This document shows positions 24,301 through 34,071 of a stretch of DNA of 64,000 nucleotides, in pieces. The translations under genes were made by a program, and so were the position numbers. The DNA comes from Gyrodactylus bullatarudis. Lineage: Eukaryota; Platyhelminthes; Monogenea; Gyrodactylidea; Gyrodactylidae. Numbering within the stretch: position 1 is the first letter of the stretch; every line of letters starts with the position of its first letter. The notes beneath the pieces were generated by a model, which saw only the letters and a list, made by a program, of their open reading frames with translations, ran no database searches and was not told the origin of the DNA. The stretch spans positions 1-64,000 of the forward strand of contig SSNU01000104.1 in NCBI GenBank assembly GCA_012064415.1. Reading direction: 5' to 3'.

Positions 24301-27300
24301 GCATGGAACATTTTTGGGGTAAAATAAAATTTTTCTATCACCTTAATCTTGACGTGGTAGAATAAATAATTTTTAGACAAATGTTCCGTTCATCCTGAAT
24401 GTTTTATCAAATGAAAAATTCTTGGCTGGTAATTTGGACACTTGGTTCATTGAGGAGTTTCCTGACCTAATGAAAATCGATCAAACACGGAATCGAGCCC
24501 AGAAAATGTTGTACTACCTTGGTGAGGTAATGGTAAATGGCCCTTTGACGCCTCTATCCACAAACATTCCATCCTTGAATATAAGTCCGACAGTACCCGA
24601 TCACGAAGGTATGTCTGTAGTTCTATAGAATTCTTATTATATAATATAGTAATATTATTGATCTTGTATTAATCCTCTTTATTAGTCATACAAATACAAG
24701 ATGGATTGTGATTAGTCATACACTCAGTTGAATCTAGCATATTTATCCCAAAGTTTGTTCATCTTTTCAGCCTCTGTGTGTTTATCATATTTGGGTGGGA
24801 TAGTGGTTTAAATTGCTGATTTGCTAATCTATTGATCAAGCAATTTGATTTCGGTATCAGAAGAATATAGAAAAATAAATTTCATCAATCATTGCTCAAT
24901 TTTTAGAATAAATGAATTTTTTTCCTCAAGAGAACGGATCTAAAAAAGGATGGCGTTACATTTACAAGGATCAAGGCCCAGAAAAATTCGCAAAAGCAGT
25001 TCGCGATCATAAGAGCCCGTTGTTAATGGATACCACACTTAGAGATGCACATCAATCTTTATTGGCAACTCGAGTTCGAACTTTTGACATGCTCAAAATA
25101 TCACCATTCTTAGCCAATGAAATGTCTAGCCTCTTTAGCGTGGAAAATTGGGGAGGTAAGTTGACTTTTGAAAATCGCTTCTTCAAAAATTTAAGCATTG
25201 TGAAATCAGTTAGACCTCAGAAGCTCTGCATGATTTGGGATTTTGATCTTACTTAATTTTAACTTTTTTAACAAAACGAAAATTGTAATTATAATTGCAC
25301 CACAATAACATCCCCACCTGTTTTACATAAACTCAAACTGATCAGAAGATTCCTACACTACCATAATTTAACAGAAATATCAAGCCACAGTAGAGTCTGA
25401 CGAGATCCGGTGAAAGAAAGAGTATTTATTCACCTATTAACTTACAGTCATTTTGCGAAATTAGTGGACAGTATTTCGATATTATAGGAGTCGTTGACAA
25501 AAAAAATTAGTGAGCAAGTTCCCGAAATAAGGATAATAAGATGTGGTTTCTCAAAATTAGTGTTCCTTTTCTCGAATTTAGTGGAATGTTTAAACAAAAC
25601 TACTAGAGAGTTTTACAATATTAGGAGAATGAGATAATTGTAGGTTAGGATCTATTCGAATATAGTGGAGAGTTTATCGGAATGGAGAGACAATATATTT
25701 CGTTTATAGAGGAAAATTTTTTCAATATCAGTAAAGAAGCCTAATGTTGTATAACTCTCTAGTAATTTTTTTTTTAATTCGAAAAAATGAACACCTCGGA
25801 TCATCCTGAAGTGATGTTCGACCATTTCGAAACAAACTGAACCATCTTTGAATTGTTGAACGAGAAACAATATGCCCTTAAACAGATTCCATTTTGATGA
25901 GCTTCAGTAGCTGATATTCCAAGCATAAAGTTGTAGTAAATTATTGCTCTGACATCAGTCTCATATAAATCCATAATTTTTTCATTATTGAAAGAATTTC
26001 AAAGACTAAGAATAAGAAAAAAAATTCTACGAAAAATTCTGTATCTATAAACGTGTATTCTTTCAAACAAGATTCCACCGTAATTTCATATTTGAACGAG
26101 AAAAAGTTTGCTTAATACTTTTGAAACAACCTAATATTACAATTTTGCCCCAGTTTTGGTGCATGAGAAATCGCACACCCCAATTTTTCTCATCAAGACA
26201 CTGAAACGATTTTCGATAGAATTTATTTTGGAAACTTGTTCACTAATTTTGTCAATGGCTCCTCTAATATCGAAATACTGTCCACTAATTTCATAAAATG
26301 ACTGTAATAAATTAATTATTGAATAATAGAATAAAGGGCCTTCATTATGCCTAATTTTTGGTCATAAATTATAACTCATAATTGAAATTTTTATTTTGGA
26401 TTTAATATTCAACATTAACTTGATGTAACTCATAAATACTAGCAATTATTGCAGAAATTAAAACTACTTTACATAATAATAATTTATTTCAATGTTATAT
26501 TCTTAAAAAAGGAGCTACATTTGATGTATCCATGCGCTTTCTCCACGAATGTCCATGGGAAAGGTTAGAGAATATGAGACAGTTGATACCAAATATTCCC
26601 TTTCAAATGTTACTGAGAGGAGCAAACGCCGTCGGCTATACAAACTATCCAGATAATATTGTTTTCAAGTAAGCGTAGATTGATTTCCATTTGAATTTCG
26701 TTTTTATGCCTCAGTAATTTAGTCGTTTACATTTATTGATGGACCAACTCTTTTGATTACTATTACAGTCAAGATCCTAACTGGTCCGAAGAATGATTTT
26801 AAATCTAATAATTATTCCTTAAATACAGTCGTAGTCAGAACAGGTGCAGCACCAAGATAAAAAAGATCGGCTGAATAAAAGGTTAAATAGAAGTAAATAT
26901 CGTGACCATAAAATTCCACATTTGTTCATTTGGTAAATCTGTTCTGACCTCGACTTTAATCATAAATTTACATACGAAAGATTAGAATGAAATTAAATTT
27001 ATTCTATCAGGCCATTAAAGCGGTTCGTTAAAGTATTTTATCTAAATTTTTAAGTAAGAAATAACTGATGGATCAGTCTAAAAAATTAACATTAGCTTTT
27101 GTGGCCATTTCCTTTAAAATTTCATATTTTCAGATTCTGTGAGCAATCAGTAAAAAGTGGTATAGATATTTTTAGAGTATTCGATTGCTTGAATTTCCTA
27201 CCAAATCTTATTGTTGGTATGGAGGCAGCTGGTAAAGCTGGCGGTATAGTCGAAGCAAGTTTCTGTTATTCAGGAGATTTGTCTGATCCATCAAAGACAA

Positions 27301-30300
27301 AATATAGCTTGGATTATTACCTTAAAATGGTAGACGAATTGGTTAAGGCAGGCACTCATATCATTGGAATTAAAGATATGGCTGGTCTCTTGAAGCCTAG
27401 TTCGGCCAAGATTCTCGTTGATGCTATTCGACAAAAGTATCCAGATAAACCTATTCATTTACATACACATGACACACCAGGCGCAGGAATCGCTACTTAT
27501 TTGGCAGCTATTGAAGCTGGCTGTGATGTTGTTGATGTGGCTGTTGATTCCATGTCAGGGATGACGAGTCAGCCGAGTATGGGTGCACTTATTTCCTGCT
27601 TGAAGAATGGCGAAAAGTGAGTTTCCTCGTTCAAACATCTAACCTTTGTTAATTGTACTTTAATCAAAATTATAGTGCCACAGATATTGATTTAGAAGAT
27701 GTGATAAAATACTCTGCATACTGGGAACAAGCTCGTCTCTTATATGGACCATTTGAGTGTACAGCCACAATGAAATCAGGAAATGCAGATGTCTACACCA
27801 ATGAAATTCCTGGAGGTCAATATACAAATTTGCAGTTCCAAGCATTTTCCCTAGGCCTTGCAGATCAATTTGAATTGGTGAAGAAACGGTATGCCGAAGC
27901 AAATGAGCTTCTTGGAGATATCATCAAAGTCACTCCATCGTCCAAGGTGGTGGGAGATTTGGCACAATTCATGGTCCAGAATAAGCTCAACAAGGAGGAT
28001 GTTCTAGAGAGAGCAGGTCAGTTGAACTTTCCAAAGTCGGTCGTTGAATACTTTGAGGGAATGATTAGTGTTCCCTATGGAGGATTTCCAGAGCCCCTCA
28101 CCTCAAAAGTAAGTCAACCAAATTTAACGTTTAATTTAATCTAATTGAACCAGATTTTTATTCAGTAGTTATTTAAACATCAGATTCTAGAGGGGTTCAA
28201 AGCAGTACCAAAGCTATATGTTTAAGTTTTTTGGAATCCTACTCAGGTTGCCCACTTTTACGATTCGAATAAAAAAATTCTGAAAAAACTTTTTATAAAA
28301 AATATGGTCATTTTCCTAATTCCGATTTGGCGCAAAAATCCCATTTTTTCGAACTTTGAACTGAAAATTTTTTATTGATTTCAAAGTGAGAAAGTGATCA
28401 AAAGTTAATTTTCAAGATCACAATAAGACAAGAAAGCCGAATCTGTTCTAATGCATAACTTCATTATTGTGATTGAGGTATTCACGTAAATTTTCAAATA
28501 CGTCCGAAAATCCACTTAAAATCATATTTGGAAAATTAGAAAGAAGATTATATTAAAGCCATATGTACATTTCATAAAGCATCATCAGTGGCAATACTTT
28601 AAAAATGATAAAAGTTAAGAATTCATTGAAGATAATAATTTACAAATTATGAAAGAAATAGTGAACGTCGAAGAAAATCAGAATATAATGAGCTAAAAAA
28701 ACACCAAAACTCTCCAATAAGTAGCAACAGTGGAGAGAAAAGTGAAAAAGCTCACATAGGCCAAGGTAGTTGAAGATTATAAGAATAGTTTTTTTGAACA
28801 CATAAGTTTGGTTTGTATAGATTTATGAAGAATTTCTCCTTCACCCAAACGTCTGTACTGTCATCCCCTGCATTTTTGTATAAAATTGAAAAGTTTGAGA
28901 TTGAAGCTTCGTGCCCTTCTTGTCTTAGATGCCTGGTCACTGTTGTATCTTTCTTAAGATGATCGTTCCCTCTAGTTGATAACTTCCTAATTGTACGATC
29001 TATATATGTAGCTCCACAGTCACATTGGAATTTATAAATCAATAGAGTTTTCTCTTCAGGTTTCAGTGAATCTTTATGAATTAGGTTAAACAATCTCTGA
29101 GTTTTAAATAAAATTTTCAATTGTATGTTGTTATAATGTTGATTAATCAGATCAGTTAACTTTCTTCTTAAATCGTTACTAAAACCATCTCCTTTGAAAT
29201 TAAGTCTCATGAAAATCGTGGTTTTCTCAACTTCATCTGTGTTTTCAACGACATTTCTATCGACTGGTAAGTTGATAAATTTGTCTACAAATTTATTAGG
29301 ATAACCTTTTTCCATTAAACATATCTATTTCTTTAGGTATTTCCTCTGGACTCACTATTCTTCTTATCCTCTTTCGTAGGCCAATTACTAAACCAACTTT
29401 ATGTGAAACAGGACTAAAACTGGCATAATGGATATATTTACCATTGTCAGTCTTTTTCTTGAAAATGTTTCTTTGAATTGACCCATCTTCTTTTCTGGTT
29501 AGTTTCACATCTAAGAAGCTTAAAATATCATTAGATTCTTTTTCCATAGTAAACTTAATAATAAGTTTCATGAAAATCGTGGTTTTCTCAACTTCATCTG
29601 TGTTTTCAACGACATCTCTATCGACTGGTAAGTTGATAAATTTGTCCACAAATTTATTAGGATAACCGTTTTCCATTAAACATATCTTCGTGTTCTCTAT
29701 TTCTTTAGGTATTTCCTCTGGACTCACTATTCTTCTTATCCTATTTCCTAGGCCAATTACTAAACCAACTTTATGTGAAACAGGACTAAAACTGGCATAA
29801 TGGAGATATTTACCATTGTCAGTCTTTTTCTTGAAAATTTTTCTTTGAATTGACCCATCTTCTTTTCTGGTTAGTTTCACATCTAAGAAGCTTAAAATAT
29901 CATTAGATTCTTTTTCCATAGTAAACTTAATATTTGGATTGATTGTTGACATTGGCCAAATCGTAAATTTGGGAATCGTAAAATAGTGAATCTTTCGAAA
30001 ATGTGTCGGTGATATTTGGCTTTCTTGTCTTATTGTGATCATGAAAATCAACTTTTAATCACTCTCTCACTCTGAAATCAATAAAATTTTTTTCAGAATT
30101 TTTTAATCCAAATCATAGTAGTGGGCAACATGAGTAATACCACTAGGATTCCAAAAAATCTTTAATATATTCGAATTTTTGATGAAAAATTTTGTAATTT
30201 TTTGTAAAAATCATAGATTCCCAACTTCATATCAACCAACTTTAAATTATATTTACGAGAAAACAATAAAACTCTATAGACAACAGACATGGGATTGATC

Positions 30301-31029
30301 AAGTTTTTTGAAATCTTTAATTATATTTAGGTACTAAAAGGGAAAAAGCCATTAACCGAAAGACCCGGATTCAGCATGAAGCCTTTTGACTTTGATGAGC
30401 TGCAGAGTGAACTGAAAAAGACTTTTAATCGTAATTTTACAGATAAGGAGCTTCTCTCCTCAGCCCTCTATCCGACGGTGTTTAAGGATTTTGTGAAATT
30501 CCAAAATTCGTACGGTTCTGTTGATAAACTTCCCTCAAATATTTTCTTCAATGGTCCAAGAATTGGCGAAGAATTTGAGGTTGAATTGGAACCAGGAAAA
30601 AAGATATTTGTTAAAACCCTGGCCAAAAGTAAACTAACAGCTAGTGGTCAACGAGAGATTTTCTTTGAACTAAATGGCCAACTGAGATCTGTTCTAGTTA
30701 ACGATAAAAATGCATCAGGAGTAAGTTATTTTTCGAACCAACAATATCAAACCCATAGGTGTATTTATAATATATTTTAGAATATAAAAATTCATCCCAA
30801 AGCAGACCTCGCAAATCCAAAAACCATCGGTACATCTATGCCTGGGGAGTTGTTGGAAATTCGCGTTAAAGAAGGCGACAAAGTTAAGCAGGGTCAAATT
30901 TTAGGAACATTAAGCGCCATGAAAATGGAAGTTAATATTTCCAGTACCATTGATGGTGTCATCAAAAAGATCCATGCAAGCCCCGGACAAAAGCTAAACG
31001 GAGAAGACTTGATTTTTGATCTTGAGTAA
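21346..31029 (+). CDS. PC: Pyruvate carboxylase, complete, ten exons
   Basis: Mitochondrial biotin enzyme making oxaloacetate from pyruvate, bicarbonate and ATP. Exons 21346-21972, 22751-23142, 23363-23708, 24377-24608, 24931-25155, 26512-26668, 27134-27616, 27676-28108, 30331-30720 and 30781-31029 join in frame to 1177 aa, matching the ~1178 of animals. A basic, Ser-rich N-terminus fits a mitochondrial presequence. The biotin carboxylase domain shows GYGFLSE, the Gly-rich [16 protein letters not shown] and [12 protein letters not shown]; the carboxyltransferase domain shows [35 protein letters not shown] and TATMKSGN; the biotin carrier ends the protein with SAMKME, biotinyl Lys1143. Introns hold a hammerhead module (23709-24376), a MITE (25156-26511) and a Penelope remnant (28109-30330). 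AATAAA is at 31076. No break or missing key residue was seen. Confidence 0.97.
24041..24085 (-). ncRNA. Type I hammerhead ribozyme, short stem III
   Basis: In pyruvate carboxylase intron 3, on the strand opposite the gene. Core CTGACGA at 24078-24072, stem II of four pairs (24071-24068 with 24061-24058) with a 6-nt loop, GAA at 24057-24055, stem III of only two pairs (24054-24053 with 24050-24049), and a 5-bp stem I (24083-24079 with 24047-24043). The predicted cleavage site follows A24048 (GUA). Very short stem III is typical of hammerheads in Penelope-like elements and retrozymes. Cleavage activity is inferred, not shown. Confidence 0.72.
25445..26304. mobile_element. TA-flanked MITE in pyruvate carboxylase intron 5
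   Basis: About 860 bp bounded by inverted termini starting CAGTCATTTT and flanked by TA on both sides (25443-25444 and 26305-26306), as in Tc1/mariner/pogo-type insertions. The inverted similarity extends for about 80 bp (GAAATTAGTGGACAGT, TTTCGATATTA). Variants of an AATTAGTG/TTAGTGGA phrase recur five times in the left half. No transposase frame remains, so it is non-autonomous. Confidence 0.72.
28558..28592 (-). ncRNA. Decayed hammerhead ribozyme of the Penelope copy
   Basis: Downstream of the GIY-YIG frame on the same strand. CTGATGA at 28588-28582, GAA at 28573-28571, stem III of three pairs (28570-28568 with 28565-28563) and stem I of four pairs (28592-28589 with 28561-28558) are intact, and the cleavage site would follow A28562. 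The eight bases between the two core halves no longer form a stem II, so it is probably inactive. Confidence 0.45.
28752..29945 (-). pseudogene. Penelope-like element, RT thumb plus GIY-YIG, broken
   Basis: Reads, 5' to 3', the end of the reverse-transcriptase region ([46 protein letters not shown]) and then a GIY-YIG endonuclease ([24 protein letters not shown]). The palm with the catalytic Asp pair is missing. A stretch of about 372 bp is tandemly duplicated in frame (second copy begins near 29560); a frameshift near 29310 separates the duplicated part from the GIY-YIG frame (28752-29315). It is closely related to the copy at 54148-55240. Expression in the host intron would be antisense. 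Confidence 0.85.
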
Positions 31030-31427
31030 TCGAAATTTTACTTTACTTATTTGAATATTTGTAGTTTAGATGGAAAATAAATTTTTACTAACATTCATCA
31101 CCTTTTACTGCATTACCATTGATAATTCATCACTCGGTATTTGTGGATAAATAAATAAAACTGACCTTAACTACTTTAAAGTACATCGTGGTAACTTAAA
31201 ATTTTAATTGCTCTCAATTACTAAAAATCAATATACATTGGATAGATAATTATTCATCCTGAGATTTCATAAGATGATACAAGATGGGATTTTTCAGAAA
31301 GTGAATCATTTTATCATAGATATGAGAGAAAAATAGTAGTTCTTTTGCAAAAGAAAGGCATAAATTTATTGAATCAAAATGAAAAAACATTTTCATGTAT
31401 CAAAATTATAGCAAAACTCTATATTGG
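31030..31427. other. Tail-to-tail spacer, PC and LRRC40
   Basis: 398 bp holding the 3' ends of two convergent genes; AATAAA for pyruvate carboxylase at 31076-31081, and an AATAAA on the minus strand near 31365 for LRRC40. No other feature seen. Confidence 0.5.
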
Positions 31428-33350
31428 TTATGAGCAACGACTTTTAAGATATTCTAGGACAGCTTTACTACCCATTTGAAGGAGTGACGGTCTAGGAACA
31501 CGAAAGAGGTTACCCTCAAGACCTAGATAGTTTAATTGTTGACATTGGCCAAGTTCATCGGGCACTAGAGTTATATCATTATCACTCAAGTCTAGGAAAT
31601 TTAATCTGGGCATATTGTCTGGAAGTAACAGTTTCACAGTTGGAACACTTTTGAGTTTACACATTTTAAGTGAAAGAAACTCGAGAGATTTACAAGCAGG
31701 CTCTTGTAGGAAGGGTTGAATTGTCCAAGTATCAGCTTCGATCCTTTCTCCGAGCTCTTTATTTGCCTCCAGTTTGAGGGAAATTAATTTTTTCAACCTT
31801 GATAAGGATGGATTTATAACTTGTAACAGATTTCTTGACAAATCGAGATGACTGAGGCTCTCAAAACGATCAAAGTCGTCAGGAAGTGACTTTAGCTTAC
31901 AATTGATCAATACGAGAGTGCTAAGATTCCTGACGAATGAGAATACGCCCAACGGCAATAGAGGAAGTTCTCGATTTGAAAGATTAACTTCAATAACATT
32001 ATTCTTTGGTGATAGAGAATCGTATATGAGAGATGACCAATCTTCACAATCCGGTAGTGGTATCTCCTTACTTTCTGCATTTGCCCATTTATTTATACGA
32101 GCTTCTCGTTTGATAGACCAGTCCAGTACTCCGGATGAGGAGACACCAGGTAGATTCAGCTCTACTTTCTTATCTGAATCACACATGGGACTTTTGTTGG
32201 AGGTTGGACTGATTTTATTGTCACCATTTGAATCGCAAACTCTCCTCTCCAAAAGTCTTTTAATTTCAAAGTAGCCCTCTTCAATAACATTATTGGGGAT
32301 ATTTCTTATCGGATTGCCTGTTATTGTAAAGTTTGAGAGTCTTTTCAACTCTACCAAATTGACTGGTATCTTGTTAATATCATTGTGGGCCAACTTCAGT
32401 GTGATTAGAGAAGGACAAAACTCATGAATATTGTCCTTGATAATCTTGATTTTGTTATGAGAGAAATCAATAATCTCCAAATTATCAAGCTTCATAAGCT
32501 TTAGATCATAGTCTTCGATTGAGTTGTATGCTAAAATGCATTCCTTTAGAGATGTGAAACAAGAAATGTTTGACAGACTTGTGAATTTATTGTGATGCAG
32601 ATTTAGAAATGTTAAACGACTCTGTTTAGGCTCGAAATCGGTACCCAAAAAGGTTAACTTGTTATAAGCTAAATCCAATGTCTCTAAGTTTGTTAATGAT
32701 TGTAAAATTTCTTGATTAATTGTGGCTATTTCGTTATTGTCGGCGCATATTTTTCTAAGGGAATTGGGAAGATTTTTGGGAAAGTTTCTAATTTTATTAT
32801 GACTCAAGGATAATTGCTGTAGCTTCCTCATTTTGAAAAATACATCATCATCAAGAAAATCAATTTGATTATTGGCAATATTCAGGATAACAAGGTTTTC
32901 CAAATTCGCAATGTTATTTGGTAACTTTTCGATTGAATTATTGGCAATGGAGAAACTTAACAGATTTTCTAGATCAGAAATGTTTTCAGGAATTTCACAT
33001 ATCAAATTATCACGAATATCAAAACTTTCTAGCGAAGAAATAAGTTTAAGATCCCCTTTGATTGACTTTATAGCATTCGATGAAAGATTAAGTTTCTTTA
33101 TAGGTTTAATATCCCACCATTTTAGTTCTTCTTTATCTTCATTAGCAAAGTCGATAACTTTTTCGTTTTGTGGCAAACTTTGTATCAGTTCAGTATTTAT
33201 TTTCCAAACTGACTCAGGAATTTCAGTCAATTCTTTGCAAATTAAATTGAGAATGCCTGTGTTTTGACAGTTTTTGAGAATATCCTCGACATTCTCAGCC
33301 TTTCTTTCGAGCTTTAAATTTTTTCGAAACTCGGAAAATTTTGAAGGCAT
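31428..33350 (-). CDS. LRRC40: LRRC40, leucine-rich repeat protein
   Basis: Single-exon gene of 640 aa (human LRRC40 is 602). About twenty LRR units of the LxxLxLxxNxLxxLP type run through the protein in two blocks, residues ~90-365 and ~440-630, separated by a less ordered linker at about 370-430 rich in Ser, Asp and Lys. The ends match the family: LNLICKELTEIPESVW near the N-terminus and ELGQCQQLNYLGLEGN, FRVPRPSLLQMG, AVLEYLKSR at the C-terminus. There is no signal peptide or membrane segment, so it is intracellular; the molecular role in animals is poorly defined. The lack of introns is notable next to intron-rich neighbours and could reflect an old retroposition. It is head-to-head with the RPL37A gene. 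Confidence 0.9.
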   Translation of the reverse strand: MPSKFSEFRKNLKLERKAENVEDILKNCQNTGILNLICKELTEIPESVWKINTELIQSLPQNEKVIDFANEDKEELKWWDIKPIKKLNLSSNAIKSIKGDLKLISSLESFDIRDNLICEIPENISDLENLLSFSIANNSIEKLPNNIANLENLVILNIANNQIDFLDDDVFFKMRKLQQLSLSHNKIRNFPKNLPNSLRKICADNNEIATINQEILQSLTNLETLDLAYNKLTFLGTDFEPKQSRLTFLNLHHNKFTSLSNISCFTSLKECILAYNSIEDYDLKLMKLDNLEIIDFSHNKIKIIKDNIHEFCPSLITLKLAHNDINKIPVNLVELKRLSNFTITGNPIRNIPNNVIEEGYFEIKRLLERRVCDSNGDNKISPTSNKSPMCDSDKKVELNLPGVSSSGVLDWSIKREARINKWANAESKEIPLPDCEDWSSLIYDSLSPKNNVIEVNLSNRELPLLPLGVFSFVRNLSTLVLINCKLKSLPDDFDRFESLSHLDLSRNLLQVINPSLSRLKKLISLKLEANKELGERIEADTWTIQPFLQEPACKSLEFLSLKMCKLKSVPTVKLLLPDNMPRLNFLDLSDNDITLVPDELGQCQQLNYLGLEGNLFRVPRPSLLQMGSKAVLEYLKSRCS

Positions 33351-33489
33351 TATAATAATTCAAGACTTGAATCAAAATTAACTTTTGATTATCTTCTAAA
33401 ATAAGTTTCCTCAAAACAAAATTTCAACTTTCTTAATATGGATTTTGTTTGAGCCATGCACTTTCCTTCGCACATTTCAAAAATTACTC
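33351..33489. promoter_or_regulatory. Shared 5' region of LRRC40 and RPL37A
   Basis: Only 139 bp separate the two divergent start codons. A pyrimidine-rich stretch CACTTTCCTTCGCAC at about 33458-33474, just upstream of the RPL37A ATG, may act as a TOP-like or initiator element common in ribosomal-protein genes; this is inference. Confidence 0.4.
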
Positions 33490-33788
33490 ATGGTAAGTCA
33501 TACTTAAGTTACTCTTAGGCAAAACGCACAAAAAAAGTCGGTATTGTTGGTAAATACGGTACCAGATATGGTTCCTCAGTTCGTAAAACCTGCAAAAAGA
33601 TTGAACAGCAGCAACATGCCAAATACAACTGCTCATTCTGTGGTAAAAACGCCATGAAGAGAAAAGCTGTCGGAATATGGCATTGTAAAGCTTGTCAAAA
33701 GACTGTTGCTGGAGGAGCTTATGTCAACAACACCACATCAGCCTCAATTATCCGTGCAACCATCAGAAGACTTCGTGAAACTCACTAA
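33490..33788 (+). CDS. RPL37A: 60S ribosomal protein L37a (eL43)
   Basis: Zinc-binding protein of the large ribosomal subunit. Exon 1 is just the ATG (33490-33492); a 26-nt intron (33493-33518, GTAAGT...TTAG) separates it from exon 2 (33519-33788). The 90-aa product starts [19 protein letters not shown] and carries the four zinc cysteines Cys39, Cys42, Cys57 and Cys60 (CSFCGK and CKAC), with GIWHC and KTVAGGAY as in other animals (92 aa in human). AATAAA at 33787-33792 overlaps the stop codon. Identification is certain; the intron is required because the coding frame has no other ATG before the conserved AKRTKK. Confidence 0.97.
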
Positions 33789-34071
33789 TAAACTTTGTAT
33801 ATTTACGAATTCACCAAGTACATGTTTCTTTCTCAATTTTCTCTGGATAGACACGAAAATAGTTCAAAGATCATTTGTCTTGAATAACAATATTTCATGT
33901 TTTCGCTGGTATTTAGCTAGTTCTGGGTTTTGGTTAGTAAAGAAAATTTCTTCTTCACTAATAGGCAATGAGTAATTAATCCTAATATCTCCGTAATTTC
34001 CTTTTAACTCAATTATAAAGCATTAATTGGACATAAGCCGTCTTGAAATATTAATAATTTAATTAACCAAA

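Larger units (their letters stand above)
28220..30243. mobile_element. Penelope remnant between inverted copies of a repeat
   Basis: Lies in pyruvate carboxylase intron 8. The 28220-28445 block and the 29985-30243 block are inverted copies of the dispersed repeat seen at 2483-2790, and between them is a 5'-truncated Penelope-like element on the minus strand. Either the element inserted into a MITE, or the inverted blocks are its own terminal repeats; Penelope-like elements can carry inverted or partial pseudo-LTRs. The left inverted block lacks the outermost ~70 bp found at the right. Confidence 0.6.

Noticed and set aside
28752..30051. Host gene nested in the pyruvate carboxylase intron
   Set aside because: The frames are RT thumb and GIY-YIG of a Penelope element, duplicated and broken.
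31903..33267. Plus-strand frames of 123 and 131 codons in LRRC40
   Set aside because: Shadows of the LRR gene on the minus strand; leucine-rich repeats give open antisense frames.
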